DNA of 64,000 nt from assembly GCF_030441895.1 (NCBI RefSeq), contig NZ_JARJAS010000021.1; one strand, written 5' to 3'. Of this stretch, positions 43,265-52,311 are shown piece by piece. Each line of letters begins with the position of its first letter. Within the stretch, counting starts at the first letter, position 1. A program made the translations under genes and the position numbers. Below the pieces are notes generated by a model. It was not told the DNA's origin. It saw only the letters and a list, made by a program, of their open reading frames with translations, and did no database searches. The DNA is from Enterococcus_D entomosocium (lineage in GTDB: Bacteria; Bacillota; Bacilli; Lactobacillales; Enterococcaceae).

Positions 43265-43606
43265 ATGAAGAAGAACAAAACCAGCTATGTACTTTTTCTT
43301 TTGCTGGTACTTGTGTTGGGAGGAATGATTCCTAGTAAAGGATACGCTAAGGAAGTTCAAAAAGTGGAAACTGAAGGTACGATTGGCTTTACTGGGGTAT
43401 ATGATCCAATCGGTGCCCCTGAACCAAGTCCCCCGGATACGATCGCAAGACCGCCAAGCAATGGACAAAACAAACCAAACGGACGGTTACCACAAACCAA
43501 TGATCAAAGGCGACACTGGCTCACCTTGTTGGGGATAGGTTTCCTCGTCCTAATTATACTGATTATTTTTCGTCGGGCAAAGCAAGAAGAACAACCCAAT
43601 CAATGA
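43265..43606 (+). CDS. Small LPxTG-type protein of the WxL operon
   Basis: A 113-residue precursor with a signal peptide (about 1-28), a short Pro/Gly-rich extracellular section, the sortase motif LPQTN near residue 75, a hydrophobic helix and a charged tail. Short LPxTG-type proteins like this one are a regular member of enterococcal WxL operons, where they and the DUF916 protein are thought to anchor the WxL complex. RBS GAAGGAGGAG precedes ATG 43265. It is the first gene of the operon. Confidence 0.85.
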   Translation: MKKNKTSYVLFLLLVLVLGGMIPSKGYAKEVQKVETEGTIGFTGVYDPIGAPEPSPPDTIARPPSNGQNKPNGRLPQTNDQRRHWLTLLGIGFLVLIILIIFRRAKQEEQPNQ

Positions 43607-43635
43607 GCTTATAAATAAAAGAAAGAAGGAAACTA

Positions 43636-44451
43636 ATGATGAAATTTATTCGTTTAGCAACAATTGCCGCTTTATCTACTACTATTTTAGCTGGAGGTGC
43701 AGCTGCAGCTTTCGCACAAGAAGTGCGTGATGTCACGACTGATGGTCAAATTGAATTCCGTCCAGCTGGAGAAGATGACGGCGACTTAGAGGTTCTTCCG
43801 CCGGAAACAGATCCAGATGCGCCGGATGTGGAGATTGATCCCGAGGTACCAGGAACCACCGGTCCATTATCTATCGTAAAAGCTGCCCATATGAATTTTG
43901 GTTCACAAGTGATTTCGAATCAAGACCAAGTTTATAACATGGTCGCAGAAACGGCTCGTTTAACCAATCCTGAAGAAGACGGACCAACAGAAGTTCCCTA
44001 CGTGAGTTTCGCTCAAGTTCAAGATTTACGTGGAACCAATGCAGGGTGGGACTTACAAGTCAGCTTGGATGACTTCACCTCAAACACACAAAACAATGTG
44101 TTGACAGGAGCCGAAGTGGGTTTGATGGCTTCTCGAATCCAATATGAAGGTACGAATGCACAAAATGCGCCAAGTAACCACGCGGATGGCCTGCGTTTGA
44201 TTCCAGGTGCTGGTGCAGTCTCTGTGATGAAGGCAGAGGAAGGTCAAGGAGCTGGTGCATCTTCTGTTGTTTGGGGGAACCAAGCAGATCTAAATGATCA
44301 GTTTGCAAACGAAGACATTGATGTTGTTGAGAACGATGCAATTCGTTTGTCTGTACCAGGTTCAACTGCGAAAGATGCGACGACATACACATCGACATTA
44401 ACTTGGGAATTGACAGCTATTCCTGGCAGTGATGCTGGTGATGCTATTTAA
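43636..44451 (+). CDS. WxL-domain surface protein
   Basis: A 271-residue secreted protein with a signal peptide (about 1-27, ending AFA), an acidic Pro/Asp-rich linker and a C-terminal WxL domain. The two WxL motifs are in NAGWDLQVSL and near the end in LTWELTAIP. WxL domains bind peptidoglycan non-covalently and hold surface complexes on the cell. AAGGAAAC lies before the two ATGs at 43636 and 43639. It is the second gene of the operon, and a terminator hairpin follows at 44477. Confidence 0.93.
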   Translation: MMKFIRLATIAALSTTILAGGAAAAFAQEVRDVTTDGQIEFRPAGEDDGDLEVLPPETDPDAPDVEIDPEVPGTTGPLSIVKAAHMNFGSQVISNQDQVYNMVAETARLTNPEEDGPTEVPYVSFAQVQDLRGTNAGWDLQVSLDDFTSNTQNNVLTGAEVGLMASRIQYEGTNAQNAPSNHADGLRLIPGAGAVSVMKAEEGQGAGASSVVWGNQADLNDQFANEDIDVVENDAIRLSVPGSTAKDATTYTSTLTWELTAIPGSDAGDAI

Positions 44452-44476
44452 ATGATCGTTTAAGTAAGAAATGGTT

Positions 44477-44516
44477 GGCAGTGCTGCAGGAATTTTCTGT
44501 AACACTGCCTTTTTTT
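44477..44516 (+). terminator. Intergenic terminator within the WxL operon
   Basis: GGCAGTG pairs with CACTGCC and inner CAG with CTG, followed by seven T. The DUF916-type gene begins 18 bases later with no visible promoter between, so it probably lowers but does not end transcription. Confidence 0.75.
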
Positions 44517-44533
44517 AAAGGAGGAAACAATCA

Positions 44534-45592
44534 ATGAACCAAATACTGGATGTACGCTTTGCTAAAAGGCTTTTTCAGTGTATTTTGATAGCTTTTTTGA
44601 TCATAGGTTTTCCAGTACTTAGTCAGGCACAGGAAAGTCAATTGGGGTTTTATGTCACTCCCGAGTTTTCTGAAAATCAAGTAGATGATTCAAAACGCTA
44701 CTTTGATTTAAATTTGGAACCTGGGCAAACTGAAACATTAGCGGTAACTTTGCAAAATGCCAACGACGAAACGATCCAAGTAGCGATTACTCCACATACT
44801 GCTTATACCAATGTTCATGGTGTAGTTGAATATGGAAAAGATGCTTCAGATCCAGATCCAACATTAGTCCATTCACTATCGGAACTGATTGAAACGCCAG
44901 AGTTAGTCGAACTTTCTGGAAACGAAACTAAAACTATCGAGATTCCTTTAAAAATGCCTCAAAAAACATTTCAAGGTTTTTTAGCTGGGGGGCTAAGGAT
45001 CGCTGAGGTGCGAGAGGAAACAGATACCACAGAAGAAAGTGGTGAAGGGGTCGCAATAAAAAATGAATTTGCTTATGTACTAGGGATAGTCGTAAGCAAT
45101 AAACGAGACAGTGTCCTTCCGGGACTAAACCTTTTGGATGTGTTTGCAGATCAATTGAACTACCGAAATGTAATTAGCGCGACCCTTCAAAATATCGCAC
45201 CAGCCTTTATTAACCGGATGAGTGTCGAAGCAACGGTATACAGGGAAGGTGAGGATGACGTTTTGTATGAGGCTCAGGCTGAGCAACTGCAGATGGCGCC
45301 TAACTCACATTTTCATTTTCCAATCTCCTTAGAGGGTGACCGGTTCCAAAGTGGGAATTATATTCTGCGCTTAAAAGCTATATCTGGAGAAGATGAATGG
45401 GAATGGGAACGGCCTTTTACAATTGAAGGAGAGACTGCCCGGTCATTAAACCGGCAAGATGTAACAATTGATTCTAGTCCGAATTGGCTGCTTATTGGCG
45501 GAATATTTTTTATTAGTTGCCTACTAGCAATAATTATATATTTGCTTGTACAAAGAAAGAAAAATAAACGCGTCCAAGACAAAAAGGAGTGA
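44534..45592 (+). CDS. DUF916/DUF3324-type WxL operon membrane protein
   Basis: A 352-residue protein with a signal peptide (about 1-33), two beta-rich domains (DUF916 at about 38-165, beginning LGFYVTPEFSENQVD; DUF3324 at about 170-300), one membrane helix (about 315-338) and a basic tail. This is the standard partner of WxL proteins and is thought to bind WxL proteins and peptidoglycan at the membrane. AAAGGAGG precedes ATG 44534. It sits between the two WxL-domain genes. Confidence 0.92.
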   Translation: MNQILDVRFAKRLFQCILIAFLIIGFPVLSQAQESQLGFYVTPEFSENQVDDSKRYFDLNLEPGQTETLAVTLQNANDETIQVAITPHTAYTNVHGVVEYGKDASDPDPTLVHSLSELIETPELVELSGNETKTIEIPLKMPQKTFQGFLAGGLRIAEVREETDTTEESGEGVAIKNEFAYVLGIVVSNKRDSVLPGLNLLDVFADQLNYRNVISATLQNIAPAFINRMSVEATVYREGEDDVLYEAQAEQLQMAPNSHFHFPISLEGDRFQSGNYILRLKAISGEDEWEWERPFTIEGETARSLNRQDVTIDSSPNWLLIGGIFFISCLLAIIIYLLVQRKKNKRVQDKKE

Positions 45593-45596
45593 TATT

Positions 45597-48500
45597 TTGA
45601 AACGAGGGATTCAAAAAAGCATGGTTGTCGGTGTTGTGTTTTTACTTGGATTAACGACGATAGTTTCTTCAACGAATATGGCTTTGGCAGAAAACGTTAC
45701 CGATTCACCAACAGTTCCTTCGACAGATGAAAGTCTGCCCCTTCCTTATGAAGACTTATTAAAATCAACCACTTCAGTGGATTCAGAGGTAGAATCTAAG
45801 AAGAATTCTTTTTTTAGTAAGGATTTTTGGTCAGGAAAAGTTGGCGAAATAATATCTCTTTCCTATCATGCAGAAAATAAAGTAGATAAAGTAACCATTC
45901 AATTACCTGATGAAGCCTATATAGATGAAGGGAACCTTTCTGAAAATTTATCTGTGGAGAAGTCAGAAATAGGGTGGAATATTTACTCAAAAAATGTACA
46001 AGCTGAGTTTATGATTCCGGTAATTTTTAAAGAAGCAGGAGTCTTTGAAGCTTCTGTTGATGAAGCTAAGACAGTTGTAAGGATTCTGCAAACCAGTGAT
46101 GACAACCCTGTGTATGAAGAAGCTGAAAATACAGAAAAAGAAAGTGATAGGACTGATTCTCAAGAAGCACAAGAAATACAAGAAACGCAAGAGGCTGTCG
46201 AAGATGAAGTTGGAGTAACTGAAGTGCATAGTTTTGCAGAGTTTCAAACAGCGGTTCGTAATAATGAAATCAGTAAAATTTCCGTTCAATCTGATATATC
46301 AGCACCTAACGCTACAGTAACTCAATTGATCCGAAATTCGAGTCTGATGATTGAGGGGAATGGTCATACTATAAATATGAGAAACAATATTATAACGACA
46401 AATACTGCGGTCATTAATGGCACCACAGGTATGCTAGAATTCAATAATATTCATTTCGATTCAGAAGCGACCGATGCTACATCTACAAATATCCGTGTAA
46501 TGGAAGGTGCTCCCTCAGTGAACAGGTGGACAGTTCGCTTTGGAAATATCACTACAACTCGTAATATTACTAGATTAGCAATTAATGATTATGGGCGTAT
46601 AGAAATGTACGGTGTTAATAATATTAATACAAGGTATGAAAACTTTATATTAAGTGATATTGAGTTAGATTCTAATACGACATATTTTGGGAATGTAAAC
46701 TTAGTTGACGTATCCGTTTTATGGTATAGGTATTTGTCAAGGACAACAGATTCTGCACGAAATCAAGGTTTCGTGATAGGAGACAATAGTTATGTACAGT
46801 TAGGGCAAACACAAACAGTTGGAACAACTTACCCAGCTGTGTATTTGAACTATAGTCAACTAACAGTAGGAGAGAATGCAACGTTTAATGTAACAATGCC
46901 TGGTAATGCAGTCAGGCTTCAAGTTAACGGTGCGAGAATGGATGTAAGGTCGGGTGCTCAAGTCAATCTAACAAGTCGATCAAGAAGTGGTTCCGTTATT
47001 GCCTTTTCTAGAAGTAACACAACTATAAGTGTTGAACCACATGCTGAGTTCTATGTTATTGGGAATAGTACTCGACCATTGATAGATATGTCATCTAATG
47101 ATAGTGGAACAGCCCATGTTACTTATACAGGAAATCAATTTATTTTGAACCAACCCCAAAATTTCGATATTAGAAATCTGGTTTCTGGGAATTCCTCTAT
47201 CGCAGTAGCAATAGCTGCTAATAATTCGGCATCGAATCGATTTTCCATTCGAAATTCTGATATAGATCTTTGGAATGTTTCGTCGAATCCATTAGGTCCA
47301 TCAGATAGCAATTTTACAGAAGTAGAAGAATTTATAGTGACTGGTAGAGGAACCCAGCAAACCGTTTCAACGACTGCTGAAGGATTACAGTCATTTAATC
47401 AAAATACAATTCGACGTATTTCTGGAATGTCCCAAATCCCGAGTGTTATATTTGATGAAGAAATAACGGATGCTCACTTGAATATCAAAGCGCGAGTCAT
47501 TGTTGGTTATGTTCCCGATAATGAAGGTGCTAATGAAGATGGAGAAGTGAATTATATACCCGTCTATGCTTCAGAAGGACAAGCAACTGGAACAATTATA
47601 GATACGTTTGGCATAGAGCATACAGGATTGGTGACGGACTCAGATGGATATATATCGTATCGTTCAGAAGACTTCAATCTAGCTGGTGAAAAAATTGTTG
47701 CAAAAGATATTCGAATTGGCAGTCGAGGGTCAGAAGAATCCGCTGAAGTAATAGTCACTGACGTAACCCCTCCAAAACCAGCCAAAATAGCTAGGCAAGT
47801 ATATGAGGATTCCAATAGCATCAGCGGTTCTTCAGAAGAAGTTGGTGTTTTAGTAGATTATACGATCAATGGACAGGTAGCAGAGAATGTGGACGGACAA
47901 AAGCTTACTACTACAGTGAATCCAGATGGTTCATGGGACTTGCCCATATTAGCAGATACCATTTCTGAAGGAGATGAGCTTCAAATATTTTTAACTGATA
48001 AAGTAGGAAATAGGAACCCTGTTAGTGAAAAAGAACTTTTTGATGCAATATTTCCTCCGGCTACGAGAACGGAAGTTTCTGGAAGGAGTTCTATAGCCCC
48101 AGTTGATCCACTAAATCCCGAGATCGAAGTTACTCCAGATAACAAACCTGAAATTCCAGAAAATCAGGGGCTTTTAAGCATAGATTTTGCTTCACAGTTT
48201 CATTTCGGTGCACAGTCTATTTCAGCTATCGATAAAACTTACTACGCGCAAACACAACGCCTTTTAGATGAAAATGGAGAAGTTATTGAAGGTGAAGAGC
48301 GTCCTAATTATGTACAAATTAGTGATCGACGTTCTGAAGCAGATAGATTTGGCTGGGAGATATCTGTTACTCAAAATACACAGTTTGCAAATGAGGCTGG
48401 TGATGAATTGTCAGGTGCAGAATTACGGTTCATGAATCAACAACTCGCGACAGCTCAAGGTGGATCTGAACCTACTATTCGAATGCCAGAAGAAGTAGCC

Positions 48501-48698
48501 TTAGTACCTGAAGAAAGACATATTCTACTTACAGCAAGTAGAGAGACGGGAACCGGCACTTGGATATATCGTTTTGGTGATCAAAATACGGCCGATAATA
48601 GTGTTGCATTGAATATCCCGCAAGGAGCAAATCCACAAGCTGATCATTACAAAACAACTTTGACATGGGAACTAAGTATGGTTCCTGAGAATGAATAA
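45597..48698 (+). CDS. Large WxL protein with a pectate-lyase-like beta-helix region
   Basis: A protein of about 1,033 residues starting at TTG 45597 (AAAAGGAGTG upstream; a start at 45546 would overlap the preceding gene). After a signal peptide come a Ser/Glu-rich part (to about 215) and a long parallel beta-helix-like region (about 220-560) with Asn- and Val-rich turns such as LMIEGNGHTINM and VNGARMDVRSGAQVNL. An Ig-like domain follows (about 720-830, VTPPKPAKIARQVY), then a C-terminal WxL domain with FGWEISVTQ and LTWELSMVP. Beta-helix folds bind or cut polysaccharides; no catalytic residues could be assigned. It should be held on the surface by its WxL domain and the DUF916 partner. Confidence 0.9.
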   Translation: MKRGIQKSMVVGVVFLLGLTTIVSSTNMALAENVTDSPTVPSTDESLPLPYEDLLKSTTSVDSEVESKKNSFFSKDFWSGKVGEIISLSYHAENKVDKVTIQLPDEAYIDEGNLSENLSVEKSEIGWNIYSKNVQAEFMIPVIFKEAGVFEASVDEAKTVVRILQTSDDNPVYEEAENTEKESDRTDSQEAQEIQETQEAVEDEVGVTEVHSFAEFQTAVRNNEISKISVQSDISAPNATVTQLIRNSSLMIEGNGHTINMRNNIITTNTAVINGTTGMLEFNNIHFDSEATDATSTNIRVMEGAPSVNRWTVRFGNITTTRNITRLAINDYGRIEMYGVNNINTRYENFILSDIELDSNTTYFGNVNLVDVSVLWYRYLSRTTDSARNQGFVIGDNSYVQLGQTQTVGTTYPAVYLNYSQLTVGENATFNVTMPGNAVRLQVNGARMDVRSGAQVNLTSRSRSGSVIAFSRSNTTISVEPHAEFYVIGNSTRPLIDMSSNDSGTAHVTYTGNQFILNQPQNFDIRNLVSGNSSIAVAIAANNSASNRFSIRNSDIDLWNVSSNPLGPSDSNFTEVEEFIVTGRGTQQTVSTTAEGLQSFNQNTIRRISGMSQIPSVIFDEEITDAHLNIKARVIVGYVPDNEGANEDGEVNYIPVYASEGQATGTIIDTFGIEHTGLVTDSDGYISYRSEDFNLAGEKIVAKDIRIGSRGSEESAEVIVTDVTPPKPAKIARQVYEDSNSISGSSEEVGVLVDYTINGQVAENVDGQKLTTTVNPDGSWDLPILADTISEGDELQIFLTDKVGNRNPVSEKELFDAIFPPATRTEVSGRSSIAPVDPLNPEIEVTPDNKPEIPENQGLLSIDFASQFHFGAQSISAIDKTYYAQTQRLLDENGEVIEGEERPNYVQISDRRSEADRFGWEISVTQNTQFANEAGDELSGAELRFMNQQLATAQGGSEPTIRMPEEVALVPEERHILLTASRETGTGTWIYRFGDQNTADNSVALNIPQGANPQADHYKTTLTWELSMVPENE

Positions 48699-48723
48699 GC
48701 ACTGTCATAAAAAGACAAGGAGG

Positions 48724-48852
48724 ATGACCATTCACATGATTTCTAGTTTTGAGGAGTATTTACAACTCATTGATCAAGAGATTCTTGAGAAGATTGTCTT
48801 TGACTATCCCAAATTGGCAGCTTATTATGAACATTTTAAAAACAGTATTTGA
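48724..48852 (+). CDS. Hypothetical 42-residue ORF after the WxL operon
   Basis: This short ORF begins after AAGGAGG and encodes an acidic helical peptide (ISSFEEYLQLIDQEILEKIV). The first ATG is too close to the site, so ATG 48736 may be used. It could be a real small protein or the front part of a decayed gene whose rear part is the ORF at 48866. Confidence 0.35.
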   Translation: MTIHMISSFEEYLQLIDQEILEKIVFDYPKLAAYYEHFKNSI

Positions 48853-48865
48853 AGTTGTTGAATGA

Positions 48866-49102
48866 CTTGATTCTTTCCAAGTCATTAGACATCTTTTAGC
48901 TGTTGATGCGCAAATTCAAATTTTAATAGAGTATTTGCGCTGGGATTTTCTGGAAGTTTATAGTGAAAAAGAAGTGATTCAGCAGATCAAAGAAGATAGT
49001 AGCTATTACTATAGGGAGAAGACTGGGTTGCACTCTTCCACGACAATTTCCTTGAGCATCTTATATTTAAGAAATCAATTGAGTTTTATTATTGAGGCAT
49101 AA
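48866..49102 (+). pseudogene. ORF fragment of 78 codons without a start
   Basis: The frame runs open from a stop at 48863 to TAA 49100 and reads like real protein (IQILIEYLRWDFLEVYSEKE, SLSILYLRNQLSF), but has no usable start codon near its beginning. It is likely the rear part of a broken gene that may have included the ORF at 48724. No family was recognised. Confidence 0.35.
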
Positions 49103-49151
49103 AGAGAATGTTGCGTTATAAAGTTCATTTCACGTTCTTATAAAACAAAGG

Positions 49152-49187
49152 ACATTCGAAAATAATTGCTTTTCGAGTGTTTTTTTG
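49152..49187 (+). terminator. Intrinsic terminator
   Basis: ACATTCGAAAA pairs with TTTTCGAGTGT (one G-U) and is followed by seven T. It probably ends the WxL operon transcript. Confidence 0.8.
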
Positions 49188-49284
49188 TTGTTATTATTGA
49201 TCAGTAAGGAAAATAGCCAAAACTTTTATGAAGATATTTTGTATAATTAAAATGGTGAACATCGTATATAGACATTGAAAAAAA

Positions 49285-49330
49285 CGTCTAAGAAAATACA
49301 TTTATTTTCTTAGACGAATTGTTTTTTTTG
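49285..49330 (+). terminator. Intrinsic terminator
   Basis: CGTCTAAGAAAATA pairs perfectly with TATTTTCTTAGACG around a 4-base loop, and a run of T follows a few bases later. Confidence 0.7.
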
Positions 49331-50083
49331 GGGCTTAGCTAGCTAAGCAATGATCGATCACTAAAAAATGATCAAAACAGAATAGGCAATTTTTTGTTTT
49401 CAATCAAAAAATGTTGATCATTTTATCAAGCAGAGGATGGCACAAGTAAGTGGAAAGTAGGTAGTGGCTATTTTTTTGTTCAGGATGGGGAAGTAGATTT
49501 GTCTAGGATACGCCGGAGGATAAACGTTTTGAGGATCATTTGTTTTTGACTTACCTATGTGCCATCACTGCGGAAACCCTGTGGATGAAGGCGTCATGTA
49601 CGACACCAGATACTCGGATGAGAGCTAAGGACGTTTGATTGCCGTGCCTGACACGCTTTTTCTAACCGCAAAGTCGTAGGGGCTAAAGAGCTACAGCGCT
49701 GAGACAGATGACTGCCCCGTGCGATTTTGGGTGTTTTTTGAACCCTACAAGCTGCTATTGCTACGCGTCTATTCGTCGCAAGCTTGGAAGGTCTTCTCAG
49801 AAAATGCCCGTCAGCTGTCAACAGGCTGCCTTTTGCATCAGGAAGCATCAGCGTTCCAACAAATCTTTTTGATCCAGTAGGCGCCCACTCATTTTGGGCA
49901 ACTTCTATCCGAGAAATCGTTGCGTTAGAAGTATGTCTGTCTGTCCTTTCCAGATAAAAGTCAGCTGAAAGAGGGCTGATACCTAACAAAACGGCGGTTA
50001 GGATGACCACAAGCGCTCTCAAAAAAACTCAGTCCTTTCTTTTCAATGGTCATTGTTCTTATCTGCACTTCATGATAGCACTG
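49331..50083. other. Decayed region with a zinc-ribbon fragment and a secreted-protein fragment
   Basis: On the plus strand 49557-49628 encodes MCHHCGNPVDEGVMYDTRYS and three more residues; CxxCGNPV is the usual first knuckle of a zinc ribbon. On the minus strand 50022-49594 opens at TTG after AAGGACTGAG, with a clear signal peptide (ALVVILTAVLLGIS), and reads well to about residue 70. After that its composition becomes unnatural (Arg/Ser/Cys-rich), as expected after a frameshift. The base composition is richer in G and C than the flanks. The palindromes CTTAGCTAGCTAAG (49334) and TGATCGATCA (49351) are also here. Confidence 0.4.
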
Positions 50084-50112
50084 AAACGCGAATTATTTTT
50101 CGCGTTTTTTTG
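50084..50112 (+). terminator. Intrinsic terminator
   Basis: AAACGCGAA pairs with TTCGCGTTT and is followed by T residues. Confidence 0.75.
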
Positions 50113-50205
50113 TTTTTAAAATAAAAAATTAGGTATTCGCTTTTTGGGGTTAAATGGTATACCTGAGATGGAATAAAAATAATAAAAGAAAGGACAGGAT
50201 TTACA

Positions 50206-50847
50206 ATGAAGAAAACATCATTAGTTGCAGGTTTCGTTTTAGGTGTAGGCGTTTTGTTTACTCTAGGTGCATGCTCAACAGTGGAAGAATCAGGGGAAGT
50301 GGTCTCTGGGTCTGGAACGGAAACGTTGATCAGCGATTCGTCAGATGAAGTAGTTGTGGGAAGTGAAAAATTGAGTGATGACGGGTATTTTGAAGAAATC
50401 GTAACTAAGGGAATCGATCCGAAAATCAAAGACGTCGTTTGGTATGAAACGAATTATGAAAATGCTGGTTGGGACCACATTCGCTTTTTAGTGAATCATG
50501 TAAAAATCGTGAATGTAGAAGAATTCAAAGACAAAGACAAAGAATACAAAACATTGCTCTCACTGAAATATCAATTGTTTAATGAAGATTCGAAAGACAA
50601 AAAAATCAAACCTGACAAAGCCTACTTGGTGTTGAATGATGGCAAAAAAGTAGAAGCGGAAGTGTTTGTGGACTACTTAGATGATGAGATTTTGACCCAT
50701 GACAAACATAAAGATGGCTTTATTCATTTTAAAGTGGCGCAAGAACAAAGTTTGCCAGCGATCAAAGCGGTCGAAATCGAATTTAAAGCAGATGGAGATT
50801 TGACACATACGTACCATATTGATCTATCTTCCGCTGCTGAAAAATAG
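50206..50847 (+). CDS. Lipoprotein at the head of the gad operon
   Basis: A 213-residue precursor with a lipobox LGAC (Cys23), so it should be attached to the outer face of the membrane. A Ser/Gly/Glu linker is followed by a Lys/Asp-rich, probably beta-sandwich domain. No family was recognised with certainty; the mature part is similar in style to DUF5067/DUF4352-type lipoproteins. AAAGGAC lies before ATG 50206. It ends 25 bases before gadC, so it belongs to the glutamate decarboxylase operon, an unusual addition. A role in acid sensing or substrate binding would be guesswork. Confidence 0.75.
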   Translation: MKKTSLVAGFVLGVGVLFTLGACSTVEESGEVVSGSGTETLISDSSDEVVVGSEKLSDDGYFEEIVTKGIDPKIKDVVWYETNYENAGWDHIRFLVNHVKIVNVEEFKDKDKEYKTLLSLKYQLFNEDSKDKKIKPDKAYLVLNDGKKVEAEVFVDYLDDEILTHDKHKDGFIHFKVAQEQSLPAIKAVEIEFKADGDLTHTYHIDLSSAAEK

Positions 50848-50872
50848 TATCTAACGATAGGAGGTAAAAAAA

Positions 50873-52282
50873 ATGGATACTAGCAAGAAAAAACTATCAT
50901 TGTTGAGTTTTTTTGCAATAACTGCTTCAATGGTGATGACGGTATATGAGTATCCAACCTTTGCGACATCGAAGATGAATTTAGTTTTTTATTTACTCGT
51001 CGGCGGTTTCCTCTGGTTTATCCCTGTAGCCCTTTGCTCTGCGGAGATGGCTACTGTAAAGGGATGGGAAAAAGGGGGACTCTATACCTGGGTCTCAAAA
51101 ACATTAGGGAGAAAATGGGGCTTTGCTGCCATTTTCTTCCAATGGTTCCAAATCACGGTAGGCTTTATTACGATGATTTACTTTATTGTCGGGGCGCTTT
51201 CCTATGCCCTAAATTGGCCGGCTCTTAATACGAATGTTTGGCTGAAGCTGATTGCCACTTTAGTGATCTTTTGGCTGATCACGATCTCGCAATTTGGCGG
51301 AACAAAAAATACTGCGAAGATTGCCAAAGTAGGGTTCTTTGTGGGGATCGTCGCAACAGGGATCATTCTTTTTATCTTAGGAATTGTCTACATTGCTCAA
51401 GGGAATCCCGTCAAAGTTTCTTTTGGATCAGGTGCATGGATTCCTGATTTCACGAAAATCAATACGCTGGTCGTTTTTGTTTCCTTTATTTTGGCCTATG
51501 CAGGGGTTGAATCTTCTGCCAGTCACGTAAAAGACATGGATAATCCTGGAAAGAATTACCCGAAAGCTATTTTGATTTTAGTTGTAGCAACGATTCTTTT
51601 GGATACGTTAGGTGGGGCAACGGTGGCTGCCACGATTCCCCAAAATCAATTGTCTCTTGATACTGGCGTGATTCAAGCCTATTCTTATTTGATCCATCAT
51701 TTTGGCGGCGGGGAATGGCTGGTTCGTTTGATTGCCGTGGTCATCTGTTTAGGTGTCATTGCAGAAATTGCTGCTTGGGTGGTCGGCCCATCGACGGCGA
51801 TGCTTGAAGCAGCTGAAAATGGCTTGCTGCCAAAACAAATGGCCAAAGTCAATCAACACAACGTCCCAATCAATATCGTTTTGGTACAAGGCATCATTGT
51901 TTCCATTTGGGCGGTTGTCTTGACATTAGGCGGTGGAGGCGCCAATCTATCCTTCTTCGTTGCGATGGCGTTGACGGTCTGCATCTATCTAGTGGCTTAT
52001 GTCCTCTTGTTTCTTTCCTATATTAAATTAGTCAAAGAAAAAGACGACTTAACAAGAACGTATCATATTCCTGGTGGGAAAAATGTGAAAATTGGTGTTG
52101 CGATGGTTGGTTTGCTTGTTTCTATTTTTTCTTTCTTTATTTCCTTCTTTCCACCGAGCGATATCGGCACCGGAAAGGGCGGAACCTATTTAGCCATCTT
52201 GATCATCAGTTGGCTGATTATTGTCGTGATACCGTTTGTCATCTATAAATATGTAGGTGAAAAAGCAAGCGATAAAAAATAA
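50873..52282 (+). CDS. gadC: Glutamate/GABA antiporter
   Basis: A 469-residue APC-superfamily transporter with about twelve membrane helices. It opens TASMVMTVYEYPTFATSKMN, the glutamate/GABA antiporter form of the first-helix motif, and has AYAGVESSASHVKDMDNPGK in helix 6. It exchanges external glutamate for internal GABA, which together with the decarboxylase removes a proton per cycle. AGGAGGT lies before ATG 50873. It is followed after 29 bases by gadB. The C-terminal plug of E. coli GadC is short here. Confidence 0.92.
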   Translation: MDTSKKKLSLLSFFAITASMVMTVYEYPTFATSKMNLVFYLLVGGFLWFIPVALCSAEMATVKGWEKGGLYTWVSKTLGRKWGFAAIFFQWFQITVGFITMIYFIVGALSYALNWPALNTNVWLKLIATLVIFWLITISQFGGTKNTAKIAKVGFFVGIVATGIILFILGIVYIAQGNPVKVSFGSGAWIPDFTKINTLVVFVSFILAYAGVESSASHVKDMDNPGKNYPKAILILVVATILLDTLGGATVAATIPQNQLSLDTGVIQAYSYLIHHFGGGEWLVRLIAVVICLGVIAEIAAWVVGPSTAMLEAAENGLLPKQMAKVNQHNVPINIVLVQGIIVSIWAVVLTLGGGGANLSFFVAMALTVCIYLVAYVLLFLSYIKLVKEKDDLTRTYHIPGGKNVKIGVAMVGLLVSIFSFFISFFPPSDIGTGKGGTYLAILIISWLIIVVIPFVIYKYVGEKASDKK

Positions 52283-52311
52283 AAAGCACAACCTATGAGG
52301 AGGAGAGCTGC

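Noticed and set aside
49594..50022. Intact 142-residue secreted protein on the minus strand
   Set aside because: Only the first ~70 residues look natural; the rest is Arg/Ser/Cys-rich as in an out-of-frame translation, so it is listed as a fragment.
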